DNA of 64,000 bases, from assembly GCA_003222245.1 (NCBI GenBank), contig QHVH01000010.1:1-64000 (forward strand). The letters run 5' to 3'. Made by a program: the position numbers and the translations under genes. Positions 53,573 to 62,516 of this stretch are shown in pieces (the stretch's first letter is position 1; the number at the start of each line of letters is the position of its first letter). Below the pieces are notes generated by a model. That model was not told the DNA's origin. It ran no database searches and saw nothing but the letters and a program-made list of their open reading frames with translations. Source of the DNA: Blastocatellia bacterium AA13. Lineage in GTDB: Bacteria > Acidobacteriota > Blastocatellia > UBA7656.

Positions 53573-53704
53573 TAGAGAACCCTCCCCCTTTCGATCTTTC
53601 GTCGATTCAGAAATGCCGCTGGTGCTGGCGCCGGACGCAGTCCGGCAATGTTACAGCAGAGTTCCCGGCTATAAAAACCAAATGCGAAAAAACAATGAAA
53701 CTAA

Positions 53705-54157
53705 CTAGGCGACGCGGTCCTTTAAGGTCACCTTTCTGAAAAACGAGGCGTTGATGTCCGGCTCATCGTCGAGGTCGGCAAAGAAGGAATCATCGTGATT
53801 TTCATAGGGCGTCTGGGCGTTCAGAGCCAGCCGGTCCAACTCGCCGGTGCCGAGGTTCTGAATCACCAGTTCGTCCTCGCCTTCAAATATCTCTTCGCGA
53901 ATCGCGGCGGCCTCGACGCGAAGCTCCTCGATGCGGCGGATAACAGAACTGCGTTCGCGACGAACGGCATCGAGCCGAAGCTTCATCCGATTTATTTCTG
54001 TTACTCTTTCTTCAATCTCCCTCGTGAGCAAGTAGTCCTCATCTTCAAATGAGGCGGCGCGCCTATAGAGCGCCTCTGCCTCGTCATCCAAGGCTTCCGC
54101 CATCTGTTGAAGCATTTTGATCCTGACGCGATCCGGCCCTTGTTCCGTTATCTGCAT
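53705..54157 (-). CDS. Coiled-coil hypothetical protein
   Basis: About 150 residues from ATG 54157, which has AAGGA 9 nt upstream (ATG 54166 directly abuts that site). Residues 10-105 are a long amphipathic heptad-rich helix (DDEAEALYRRAASFEDED, EEIEERVTEINRMKLRLDAV, RRIEELRVEAAAIREEIF), followed by an acidic tail with many Asp/Glu. It probably dimerises as a coiled coil. No known family. It follows the HD-GYP/GGDEF gene on the same strand. Confidence 0.7.
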   Translation of the reverse strand: MQITEQGPDRVRIKMLQQMAEALDDEAEALYRRAASFEDEDYLLTREIEERVTEINRMKLRLDAVRRERSSVIRRIEELRVEAAAIREEIFEGEDELVIQNLGTGELDRLALNAQTPYENHDDSFFADLDDEPDINASFFRKVTLKDRVA

Positions 54158-54266
54158 GACACTCATTCCTTGTTAGAGGCTGTATGACTAAATGACAATA
54201 TGGGGGCATCTTTCATCGAGTCTTCCGATTGATTGAATACCTCCTGGTATTCCCGATATGGGTCGA

Positions 54267-56231
54267 TCACCCTCTTTCCTTCAACAGGTATAGCTGACCG
54301 CGGACGGAGTCATCGCCGCACTTGCGTTCGACCTTGTCTTCGTACATCCGCTGGTCGGCCACTTCCATCAGCTCATCTATCGCGAAACCATCGGTTCCGT
54401 AGGTCGCAAATCCAATCGAGATGCCGATCCTGGCTACGCGGCCCGGCCTCACTTCGTGTGCGAAACTGTCGACCGCCGATTGAAGCCGCTGCTTGAGATC
54501 GCTCACGACCTCGGGAGTGGCGTGATGTAATACCGCTACGAACTCATCGCCCGCATATCTTATGAGCGTATCTCCGATCCTCAGGCGCCGGCGCGCGATC
54601 TGAGCGGTTCTTCGAAGGATTTCATCGCCTACGTGATGGCCATATGTATCGTTCACTCTCTTGAAGCCATCGAGATCCATCATCATCAACACGAGAGGGT
54701 AACCCTGTCTTTCCGCCCTGCTGCGCTCCTGATCAAAGAAGCTGTACATATAGCGCGAATTCGGCAGTCCGGTCAGGTTGTCGGTCAATGCCGACTCTTG
54801 CGTCAGATGAAAGGCAAGAGCGTTGTAGACAGCCGCCGCCGCGTGACGGGAGATGGTTTCGAGCACGCGGACTTCGTCGGGCGAATAAGCTCGATCTTCT
54901 TCCGAATATAATGCAAGGGCTCCGACCAGAGTGTCCTTCGTAACGAGAGGAAAGATCGCCGTAGATCGATAGTTGCGCGCCAGTTGACCCAGCGGAGTCG
55001 TCATATCTGCTACGGGGCTGCCGTCGATCAGCACCTGCCGGTTTTCAGCTACCCAGCCCACCTCGCCTTCGCCGATCTGTATCTCGAGTCCTTTTAGCGC
55101 ATCGGCGTTTTTTCCGGTGACATAGTTGGCCCTTAGAAAATTACCGGCCACCTGAAATATGACCACGGTCGTACAATTGACGATGTTTTCAAGCTTGGCC
55201 GCAATGATCGGAAGGACCTCGCTGAGTGTGAGCGTGGAGCCAAGGGTCTGGGAAATTTCATATAGCGAGAGCACCTCGCGTTGCGCGGCGGTTATGTCTC
55301 GGAGCGCACGCTCGGCGGGGGTTTTCGGAACCGCTGTCACGGTTTCTCCGGTCGGTGCAAATTCCGCTTGTTCCGGGTTTGGCGTTAGTCTAGCGCAGGA
55401 CTGTGAGCGCTCCTCGAATCCGCGTCGAAGATCATCGGATATGGGTCCCACAACCTCTAAGAACTTGTCGAGCAATTCAGGGTCAAAGGTGTGTCCGGTC
55501 TCGCGCTTCATCAGATCCAACGCCCGGCTGCGAGAGTATCGCGGCCGATAAGGCCGATTGTTGGTGAGCGCGTCAAAGCAATCGACGATCGTCATTATTC
55601 GAGCGCCCAAAGGGATCGATTCACCCTTCAGTCCATCGGGATAACCGCTGCCGTCGAACCGTTCGTGATGGTGCTTTACGATCGGAACTACTTCATACGG
55701 AAACTCGACTGTGCTGAGGATGTCGGCGCCGACGACCGGATGAATCATTATCTTGGCGTATTCAGCCGGGCTGAGCTTGTCGGGCTTATTCAAGATGTGT
55801 TCGGGAACCGCGAGCTTGCCGATGTCGTGCAGGAGAGCCGCGGCCCTTAAGCCCTCCATTTGGTCTTCGGGATAGCCGGCCGCTCTCGCCAGGCCTTCCG
55901 CCAGCGCCCGAACTCGCCTTATGTGGTCGTGCGAAGCCTGATCCTTTGCGTCGATGGCAAGGGCTAGCGATTCGATCGTAGCGAGGTGAAGCTTACCGAG
56001 CTTGGCGATTCTCTTATTTGACTCCTCGACCTTGCCGAAATAAGTTTTGTACCCTAAACAGGTCAGGAGAAGGAGGGGGACAGACACGGCTGTAAGCACC
56101 AGCAGTACAACCGGATCCATTTTGATCGGATTTTGGTATATGTGATATGCGCAGTAAACCGGCGGAAGGGCGGCGGTCACGCACACCACCGCCCCAAGCA
56201 CTCCTGCCCAGATGCTCGATTGTTGTCGCAA
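54267..56231 (-). CDS. HD-GYP, GAF and GGDEF signalling protein
   Basis: 654 residues. Two N-terminal membrane helices (8-30 and 40-60) lead to an HD-GYP phosphodiesterase (H135-D136; HHERFDGSGYP at 188-198, complete), a GAF domain (325-480) and a C-terminal diguanylate cyclase with AGDEF at 560-564 and MDLDGFKRVNDTYGHHVGDEIL before it. A first-position A instead of G in the cyclase motif is tolerated in active enzymes, and the metal-binding residues look intact. Thus one protein seems able both to make and to break cyclic di-GMP, with the GAF domain deciding which. It begins 311 bp from the next upstream gene. Confidence 0.93.
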   Translation of the reverse strand: MRQQSSIWAGVLGAVVCVTAALPPVYCAYHIYQNPIKMDPVVLLVLTAVSVPLLLLTCLGYKTYFGKVEESNKRIAKLGKLHLATIESLALAIDAKDQASHDHIRRVRALAEGLARAAGYPEDQMEGLRAAALLHDIGKLAVPEHILNKPDKLSPAEYAKIMIHPVVGADILSTVEFPYEVVPIVKHHHERFDGSGYPDGLKGESIPLGARIMTIVDCFDALTNNRPYRPRYSRSRALDLMKRETGHTFDPELLDKFLEVVGPISDDLRRGFEERSQSCARLTPNPEQAEFAPTGETVTAVPKTPAERALRDITAAQREVLSLYEISQTLGSTLTLSEVLPIIAAKLENIVNCTTVVIFQVAGNFLRANYVTGKNADALKGLEIQIGEGEVGWVAENRQVLIDGSPVADMTTPLGQLARNYRSTAIFPLVTKDTLVGALALYSEEDRAYSPDEVRVLETISRHAAAAVYNALAFHLTQESALTDNLTGLPNSRYMYSFFDQERSRAERQGYPLVLMMMDLDGFKRVNDTYGHHVGDEILRRTAQIARRRLRIGDTLIRYAGDEFVAVLHHATPEVVSDLKQRLQSAVDSFAHEVRPGRVARIGISIGFATYGTDGFAIDELMEVADQRMYEDKVERKCGDDSVRGQLYLLKERG

Positions 56232-56542
56232 ACCAGTCCTCTCCAGCGGAACTGATCACCTCAGCCTGTAAAGCGGGATTTTCTCGGCGGACATTCTGCG
56301 AACGGGACCAAGCCCTCCCCACTCCAGCCCGACTGTACTGTTACTCAACACTTGTGCCGCTGAAGATTGGAACGCGGTTTTCTCTAAGAATAAAGAGAGG
56401 CGACCTTTATGCCGTTCGCAGTTCCAGAGCCTAATGACAGGAGTCGTGCAAGCAGGTCAAATTGGAGACCGACTTCGGTCAATATGAATTCGACGGCGGG
56501 TGTGGATCGAGTGACCGAGGGCTCGCTATGTTGGGAATACCG
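56232..56542. other. Intergenic region upstream of the HD-GYP gene
   Basis: 311 bp without a credible frame on either strand or a clear hairpin. It should hold the promoter of the HD-GYP gene and the end of the upstream transcription unit. Confidence 0.4.
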
Positions 56543-57361
56543 TTAGTTGCCGCGGCGCAGGAGAAGCCAGTAATCGCTTCGGGGATGCTCCGGATCCACG
56601 CCTTCAAATCGGGCGGTTACTTCGTGCGCTTCGAGCACGTGGCCTTGAAGCCAGACGCTCGCCTCGGCTATAGAGCCCAGTTTCAAGGCGCCTGTCACGT
56701 CCGTCGCGTTAGCTATCACCTCAAGGCGGATGCTGCCCGCATCAACGAAAAGCCACAGCACCTTCGCGCCCGTAGCAGCATTCTTCAGTTCTTTCATGGC
56801 GATGATGCGGCCGCGTATGTCGTAGTCGTTGTCACAGGGAGCATCGATATCCGCGCTCGTTTGCACGGCCCGCTTGAAGAAAAACGAGCTAACCGCTTTT
56901 TCATTCGAAGCGCCGATTCGACTCTGGCGGACGGGCTCTCCGTGAACATCGTATGCGAGCCCGGCTAACGCGATTTGAAGCTCCTGTTCTCGAAACAGAT
57001 GCGGGTCGATCTCGGTGAGATTCTGCAGCTCGAATACGACCTCGACTCCCGAAGATGTTTTGCCTTTTACGACGGCCTCGCCGTCTTCTTCGTATTCAAT
57101 GAGTTCCCAGGAACGAATCGTTCGAGCGTAGCGGCTCCTGAAGGCTGGACGGCAGTCCGCATAGAAGAGATCGTTTTCGCGTTCGCAGAGGACGGACCAT
57201 ACTTCCAATCCGTCACTCAATCTCCAGCAGCGGCCGTGAAGCGTCAGATCCGTCCGATAAAGAACACTGCATTCGCCGCTGTCTTCGGCTTGAACCGCAA
57301 GGGTGTCGTACGATTCTTCATCAGTGATTTCAAAGCCGATTGCCTTGAATATCTCACTCAT
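56543..57361 (-). CDS. Hypothetical cytoplasmic protein, possible OB-fold C-terminus
   Basis: 272 residues without signal or membrane segment. The first 140 residues hold several cysteines and aromatic residues (VLYRTDLTLHGRCWRLSDGL, EVWSVLCERENDLFYAD); the C-terminal 100 residues alternate beta strands (YDIRGRIIAMKEL, VLWLFVDAGSIRLEVIAN, AEASVWLQGHVLEAHE) in an OB-fold-like order. I recognise no family. It lies 35 bp after htrA on the same strand, so it is likely the last gene of that transcription unit. Confidence 0.7.
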   Translation of the reverse strand: MSEIFKAIGFEITDEESYDTLAVQAEDSGECSVLYRTDLTLHGRCWRLSDGLEVWSVLCERENDLFYADCRPAFRSRYARTIRSWELIEYEEDGEAVVKGKTSSGVEVVFELQNLTEIDPHLFREQELQIALAGLAYDVHGEPVRQSRIGASNEKAVSSFFFKRAVQTSADIDAPCDNDYDIRGRIIAMKELKNAATGAKVLWLFVDAGSIRLEVIANATDVTGALKLGSIAEASVWLQGHVLEAHEVTARFEGVDPEHPRSDYWLLLRRGN

Positions 57362-57396
57362 AACCAGAAACGCACCTTTGGCGAAGGGCTGCGTGC

Positions 57397-58494
57397 CTAC
57401 TTCTTCTCGGTTTTAACTTCTTCCGCGATCTCGGCGCTCAAGGTGTACTCGCGGCCTTCCCTGACTATTTTGAGGTTGATCTTATCGCCGGGCGCTTTGC
57501 CCGCGACAATTCGGTTGAACTGAACTCGAGAGGTGATCGTCAGGCGGTCAAGTCCGGTAATAACGTCGTTGCGGCGGAGACCGGCCCGCGCGGCCGGAGT
57601 TCCGCGTTCGGCTGTCGAAACGACGACGCCCGTTGATTCGAGCGGAAGCCCGAGCACGCCTCGAAGCTCCGGATTCAGATCGCGCAGCTCTATGCCCAGA
57701 AATCCTCGCGTGACCCGACCGCGCTCCGCGAGCTGAGGAAGAATAGCTTTGAGCGTATTAATAGGTATGGAGAAGCTGAGCCCCTGGGTACGCTCCAGAA
57801 TCAAGGTGTTGATCCCGATGATCTTGCCCTGAGCGCTCACAAGGGGGCCGCCCGAATTTCCGGGGTTTATTGCCGCGTCGGTTTGAAGAAAATCGTCGAA
57901 TTGGCCGCCGAACTCACCTCGGCCCTTTGCGCTCAGGATGCCGAGTGTCACGGTGTGATCGAGGCCGAGCGGATTGCCCACCGCGATTACCCATTCACCC
58001 ACCTTGAGCGAATCGCTGTCGCCGAGTTCGGCCACCGGCAGGGCCTTCCCGGTCGGAGCGATCTCGAGCAGCGCGATATCCGTCGCCTCATCATATCCCT
58101 TTACCGAGGCTGAGAATTGCCTGCCGTCGGCCAGAGTGACCCAGACTCGATCGGCGAGCTTGCCCTTCTTTGACTGTTGCTGGCTCTGAATAATCTGTGC
58201 CGCGTGTGAATCGCTGTTGGAAATAAGGTGGAAGTTGGTGACGATGAGGCCGCGTTGATCGATGATAAATCCGCTGCCGAGGTTCTCGCCGCCTTCCGCA
58301 CTCGAGCGAATATTGACCACGATGGGATTGATCTTATCGACGATTTCGGGAACATCCAGCAGAGTAAGAGGCGCTTTCTTGCCGTCTCCCTGTTGAATTC
58401 GGTTAAAGGGCGATCTCGTTGAACGGTCGAACCCAAAGGCTGACGTTACAAGCATCAGAGCCGCGAGCACTGCGAAACAAAGCGATTTAACCAT
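57397..58494 (-). CDS. HtrA/DegP-like periplasmic serine protease with one PDZ domain
   Basis: 365 residues with a signal peptide (1-20). The chymotrypsin-type triad is His89 (IVTNFHLI), Asp139 (EATDIALLEI) and Ser214 (NPGNSGGPL). One PDZ domain occupies about 270-355 (LRDLNPELRGVLGLPLESTG, AGLRRNDVITGLDRLTI). It should degrade or refold damaged envelope proteins. Its first 8 bp overlap the end of the small gene upstream, so its translation may be coupled to the PIN module, an unusual link. Confidence 0.93.
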   Translation of the reverse strand: MVKSLCFAVLAALMLVTSAFGFDRSTRSPFNRIQQGDGKKAPLTLLDVPEIVDKINPIVVNIRSSAEGGENLGSGFIIDQRGLIVTNFHLISNSDSHAAQIIQSQQQSKKGKLADRVWVTLADGRQFSASVKGYDEATDIALLEIAPTGKALPVAELGDSDSLKVGEWVIAVGNPLGLDHTVTLGILSAKGRGEFGGQFDDFLQTDAAINPGNSGGPLVSAQGKIIGINTLILERTQGLSFSIPINTLKAILPQLAERGRVTRGFLGIELRDLNPELRGVLGLPLESTGVVVSTAERGTPAARAGLRRNDVITGLDRLTITSRVQFNRIVAGKAPGDKINLKIVREGREYTLSAEIAEEVKTEKK

Positions 58495-58702
58495 CTGTTC
58501 TTCCTGTCTGTCTTTCTTCTTTTTCGGCGGGGAGCGCGGGCGCCTTCGAACGGACTCCGCGAATGTTACGAGTGGGCCCGAAATTCGGCCGCCGGCCGGA
58601 CCTTACCATCTCGGCGAATAACTCTACGTCATAGTCGCACTCTCGCGACATCTCTTCTCGAATCGCGTGAAGTTCCTCAAGAAATCTTGGCTTTCGATAC
58701 AT
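58487..58702 (-). CDS. Small protein, putative partner of the PIN toxin
   Basis: 71 residues. The stretch FLEELHAIREEMSRECDYDVELFAEM resembles a small family (IREExxxxFxYD-type helix) that I associate with PIN-domain toxins; the tail is basic and Pro-rich. It begins 37 bp after the PIN gene on the same strand, so it is a candidate antitoxin placed downstream instead of upstream of the toxin. It overlaps the start of htrA by 8 bp. Confidence 0.6.
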   Translation of the reverse strand: MYRKPRFLEELHAIREEMSRECDYDVELFAEMVRSGRRPNFGPTRNIRGVRSKAPALPAEKEERQTGRTDG

Positions 58703-58739
58703 ACATCAAAGCGGGATGAATCAAGTTCATCCGCAATCC

Positions 58740-59204
58740 TCAAAACTCCGCGCTGGTCAGGAACTCGGGCGTCACTATGTTGGGCACAAAGAAGCCGGCC
58801 ATTGTATTGAAGAGCCTGACCCTCGCCTGTCTATGCACGTTCGCCAGATAACCGAAGTTCCACGTCACGATCATGTCAGCTTTGTTAACGCTTGCGACGG
58901 CGACGTGAAGCGCGTCGCCCAGGTACTTCCGGTGAAATATGCCGCGCGAAACATAGCCGTCGGCGAGTATCGATGCTTCTTCGGTGATTTCGAATTGAGA
59001 GAGTCCGCGAATGAGGTTCAAGTACGAGCCGCGCCTGGGCTCGTCGGTGCGCTCCAGCTCACGCACTACCAGGAGAGAGATAAACGGCTGATAATCAGCA
59101 AGCTCGTGTTCCCACCATCGTATCGTGAGATCGCGTCGAAAGGGCTCGCCGTTATCGAGGTAAGCGCCGATGATCGAAGTCTCCAAATACAAGCTCTTTT
59201 TCAT
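58740..59204 (-). CDS. PIN-domain (VapC-like) toxin
   Basis: 154 residues. LYLETSIIGAYLD at the start carries the first acidic residue (Glu in place of the common Asp), LLVVRELERT the second, DALHVAVASVNKADMIVTWN the third and fourth. These build the metal site of a PIN ribonuclease, which cleaves tRNA or rRNA in VapC toxins. The length is slightly above the usual 130-140. No vapB-type gene lies upstream; a 71-residue gene follows. Confidence 0.85.
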   Translation of the reverse strand: MKKSLYLETSIIGAYLDNGEPFRRDLTIRWWEHELADYQPFISLLVVRELERTDEPRRGSYLNLIRGLSQFEITEEASILADGYVSRGIFHRKYLGDALHVAVASVNKADMIVTWNFGYLANVHRQARVRLFNTMAGFFVPNIVTPEFLTSAEF

Positions 59205-59512
59205 AAGATCACAGTAATCTTAGCACCGGGGAGGCCGATCTGGAATAAATTCGAAGGCAGGACAGCGGTACCAATCTATGTTGCTTGGCCTCGATCGAGC
59301 CGAAGCCCGATAGACCGAACCAGCGGATTTCTAGGGACCGCATCCCGCCGATGAATCCGCGGGACGCCGCGGCCCTGAAGGTAAGGGTCGTGACCTTATC
59401 TGAGCCACGACCCCGTTACGGTTGGTCGCCGGTGAACTGAGCGGCGCGGCAGGATTCCCGCGCTCCCTGGGGCTCGCAGAATTTATGTCGGAGTGAATTA
59501 TTGAGGAGGAAT

Positions 59513-59569
59513 ATGCCAGGTTACGGTGAGAGGGTCGGGTTCGGTTCAGCAAACGAGAATCGCTTCTGA
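59513..59569 (+). other. Possible 18-codon frame with strong ribosome site
   Basis: ATG 59513 is preceded by GAGGAGGA at near-ideal spacing and opens an 18-codon frame (MPGYGERVGFGSANENRF, stop TGA). Its last third overlaps the left arm and loop of the htpG hairpin. Whether it is translated is unknown. Confidence 0.3.
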
Positions 59570-59578
59570 ACCGAACCC
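59537..59578 (-). terminator. Long hairpin after htpG
   Basis: Perfect 13-bp arms GGGTTCGGTTCAG (59537-59549) and CTGAACCGAACCC (59566-59578) around a 16-nt loop, 32 bp after the htpG stop codon. No T-run follows, so it may act as a 3'-end stabiliser as well as a terminator. Confidence 0.6.
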
Positions 59579-59610
59579 GTGTTATTCGCGTCGATCAAAT
59601 TGACGAAAGA

Positions 59611-61545
59611 TCAAAGTGTATTAGTCATCATCTCCGCCAGGAGGTTATTGAACCTGACGGGGTCCGGCAGCTCCGAGCCCTCCGCCAGGAGAGCATAGCC
59701 AAAGAGCAGCTCAGCGTAGTCGCCGAGCGCCGGGTCGTCGCTGTTAGCTTGATGCCGCTCGAGCATTCGCTCGAAGATCTTGTGATTCGGATTCAGCTCC
59801 AGAACGCGCCGTTGTTTCGGACCGCCTCCCTTTCCCTTTTGCAAAAGCCTTTCCAGTTGAGGGCTGTACTCATGGTCTTCGACGACCAGACAAACGGGCG
59901 AGGAAGTGAGCCGGCTGGTGAGCCGAACCCGCTTCACATTCTGATCCAGCTTCTTTTGCAAAAATTCCAACAGGCCCGCGGTCTCCTCTTCCTTCTTCTT
60001 TAGTTGTTCCTCGTCTTCTTCGCCCAGGCGGGCTCGACCCTTTGCCACGGATCTCAGTTTCTTACCTTCGAACTCGTAAAGGGACTGGACCAACAACTCG
60101 TCTACCGGATCGACCATGAAAAGAACTTCGTAGCCTCTGCCTTTGAAGGCTTCAAGGTGCGGCGAGTTCTCGACAATGCTCCGCGATTCACCAGTCAAAT
60201 AGAAGATTTCATTCTGATCTTCTTTCATCCGGCCCACATAGTCTTTTAGTGTCGTGAGTTTTTCAGGATCGTTCGAAGATTCGAACACCAGCAGCGAGAC
60301 TATCTTGTCTTTGTTCTCATAGTCCGAGCTTGCACCTTCTTTCATGGCCTTGCCGAACTCGGACCAGAACGTCAGGAACTTCTCGGGCTCTTTTGAAGAG
60401 AGATCTTCGATCACGCTGAGAATTTTCTTGACCAGCCATTTCTTTATCTGCGCGATGTGACGATCCTGCTGGAGCATCTGCCTGGAAATGTTCAAAGGCA
60501 GATCCGCGGAATCGACCACGCCCTGCACGAACCTCAGATATCTGGGAAGCAGGGTGTCGCACTTTTCCATTATTAAAACGCGCTTGGCGTAAAGGCGCAG
60601 ACCCGCTTCGGAGCCGTGATAATAGAGATCGTAAGGCGCTTTGGACGGAATGAAGACCAGGCCCTGATATTCAAAACGCCCTTCGGCCTTCAAAGAAATG
60701 GTCTTAAGCGGCTCGGCGAAGTCGTGTGAGATATGCTTGTAGAAGTCGGCGTACTCGCTTTCGGCGACCTCTTCGGGCGCGCGAGTCCATATCGGCTTCA
60801 TCGCGTTGAGGACTTTGTCCTCGATCGTGATGACAGCGGGGGTCTCCTTTTCAACGGCCCCGCCGAGATTGTCTTCCACCGGTTCGCGCTCGCCGCGGTA
60901 GATGACGGGATAGCTGACAAAATCCGAGTATCGTCTTACGACTCGCGACAGAATCCATCTATCGGCGAAGTCTTCAATCCCGTTTTCTTCGTCCACCGGC
61001 TTCAAATGAAGAGTGATGGAAGTCCCGCGCATGTCCTTTCGAGCTTCCTCCAGAGTGTAGAAGCCGTCGCCTGTGGACTCCCAGAGCGTTGCCGCGGTCT
61101 CACCGGCTCTTCTGGTCAGCAATGTCACCTTTTCGGCGACCATAAAGGACGAATAGAAACCCACGCCGAATTGCCCGATGAGCTCGGCCAGCGTGTCGCT
61201 CGAGGCGCCTTCTTTGATCTTTTCGCGGAGCTCTCGCGTGCCCGATTTTGCGATGGTTCCGATGTTGGAGATCACTTCATCGCGGCTCATGCCGATGCCG
61301 TTGTCGGTTATCCGGAGCGTTCGGTCATTCTTGTCGGCTTCAAGGACAATCTCGAATTTATCCTCGCCTTCCATAAGCTCCGGATTTGTCAGCGCTTCGA
61401 ATCGCAGCCGATCAATAGCGTCCGAAGCATTCGAAATTAACTCGCGCAGAAAAATCTCGCGATTTGTGTACAGGGAATGGACGACCAGGTTGAGCAGTTC
61501 CTTAGTCGCCGCCTGGAATTCAAGGGATTGTTGATTCGCTGCCAC
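59611..61545 (-). CDS. htpG: Chaperone HtpG (bacterial Hsp90)
   Basis: 644 residues. The GHKL ATPase domain carries ELISNASDAIDRLRFEAL, DNGIGMS, and GQFGVGFYSSFMVAEKV; the middle domain and dimerisation domain follow, with DLPLNISRQMLQQDRHIAQI and the C-terminal VCLVVEDHEYSPQLERLL. It remodels proteins during heat and other stress. The start is GTG with GGAGG upstream. The length is slightly above the E. coli protein (624). Confidence 0.97.
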   Translation of the reverse strand: MAANQQSLEFQAATKELLNLVVHSLYTNREIFLRELISNASDAIDRLRFEALTNPELMEGEDKFEIVLEADKNDRTLRITDNGIGMSRDEVISNIGTIAKSGTRELREKIKEGASSDTLAELIGQFGVGFYSSFMVAEKVTLLTRRAGETAATLWESTGDGFYTLEEARKDMRGTSITLHLKPVDEENGIEDFADRWILSRVVRRYSDFVSYPVIYRGEREPVEDNLGGAVEKETPAVITIEDKVLNAMKPIWTRAPEEVAESEYADFYKHISHDFAEPLKTISLKAEGRFEYQGLVFIPSKAPYDLYYHGSEAGLRLYAKRVLIMEKCDTLLPRYLRFVQGVVDSADLPLNISRQMLQQDRHIAQIKKWLVKKILSVIEDLSSKEPEKFLTFWSEFGKAMKEGASSDYENKDKIVSLLVFESSNDPEKLTTLKDYVGRMKEDQNEIFYLTGESRSIVENSPHLEAFKGRGYEVLFMVDPVDELLVQSLYEFEGKKLRSVAKGRARLGEEDEEQLKKKEEETAGLLEFLQKKLDQNVKRVRLTSRLTSSPVCLVVEDHEYSPQLERLLQKGKGGGPKQRRVLELNPNHKIFERMLERHQANSDDPALGDYAELLFGYALLAEGSELPDPVRFNNLLAEMMTNTL

Positions 61546-61617
61546 CTAAACCTCCGCAATGAATTTAAAAAGATGAATTAAGAACAGATTGTCGCCGCCC
61601 ACCGGTGTCAGGCACGC

Positions 61618-62427
61618 TTATAGTTGCGCTACGATTCGATTCAGGTGCTGTGCCATAAGCTGCATAAGCATCGGCTCGGAGCTGCGCAGAAAAAAATGAT
61701 CGCCCGGCAGCATCGACAATTTAAACGGGCCGCTTGTGTGCTGCCGCCAGCCTTCGATGAATTCGCGGGGAACGTGTTCATCCGCCAGACCCCCGAACGC
61801 GGAAATAGGACAACTGAGCGGCGCGTCCTGTCGAAACTGGTAAGTCTCGCATATCTGAAAATCCGCCCGCAGCAGCGGTATCATCAACTGCATCAGCTCC
61901 GGATTTTCCAGCACCTCGGTAGGCGTTCCGTTCAAACGTTTCAACTCGACTACAAACTCATCTTCGGGGAGGTTATAGGTAATTGGGAGCGCCTCCGAGA
62001 TATGCGGGGCGCGACGGCCGGAGACGAATAGATGAACCGGTTCTTTGCCGCGCTCCTCTCGCAATCTACGGCTCAACTCAAAGCTGAGCATCGCTCCGAG
62101 ACTGTGTCCGAAAAACGCGAAGGGCCGATCGAGTTCCGGCGCGAAAGCGGAGGCGATCTCGGCGGCTAACGCGAAGATATCGGTCGCCGGGCTCTCGCCC
62201 ATTCTGCCGCCTCTGCCCGGCAGTTGGACCGGCAGCACTTCCACCGTCGGCGGCAAAGCTGCGTGCCAGTTGCGATAGATCAGCGCGTTTCCTCCCGCAT
62301 ATGGAAAGCAGAAAAGGCTCAGCTTGGCGCGCGGATTTGGCTTGCGGCCGACAAACCACGCCGCGTTAGAGACGCTTTTCCCCGATGATAAAGTGGTCAC
62401 CTCTGAAAGTTCCTCCGAAACAAGCAA
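61618..62427 (-). CDS. Type II thioesterase (alpha/beta hydrolase)
   Basis: 269 residues. LFCFPYAGGNALIYRNW near residue 40, the nucleophile elbow FFGHSLGAML (Ser near 112), and the histidine in MLPGDHFFL at the C-terminus are the GrsT/TEII pattern. Such enzymes clear misloaded acyl groups from carrier proteins of peptide or polyketide synthases. No such synthase is in the window, so it may act on one encoded elsewhere. The TTG start has GAAGAG upstream. Confidence 0.9.
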   Translation of the reverse strand: MLVSEELSEVTTLSSGKSVSNAAWFVGRKPNPRAKLSLFCFPYAGGNALIYRNWHAALPPTVEVLPVQLPGRGGRMGESPATDIFALAAEIASAFAPELDRPFAFFGHSLGAMLSFELSRRLREERGKEPVHLFVSGRRAPHISEALPITYNLPEDEFVVELKRLNGTPTEVLENPELMQLMIPLLRADFQICETYQFRQDAPLSCPISAFGGLADEHVPREFIEGWRQHTSGPFKLSMLPGDHFFLRSSEPMLMQLMAQHLNRIVAQL

Positions 62428-62516
62428 TCAAATCTCTTCAGACGCCGGCATGCAGTATCGAAGTCAAACGCAATGCATCATGATCATCATGGACCGTCGG
62501 ACGCGCAACCCCCATT

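Larger units (their letters stand above)
59205..59610. other. Intergenic region between PIN gene and htpG
   Basis: 406 bp. It holds a diverged palindrome of the family B type (CATCCCGCCGATGAATCCGC near 59340), a possible 18-codon frame (59513-59569) and a long hairpin (59537-59578). The rest shows nothing recognisable. Confidence 0.5.
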
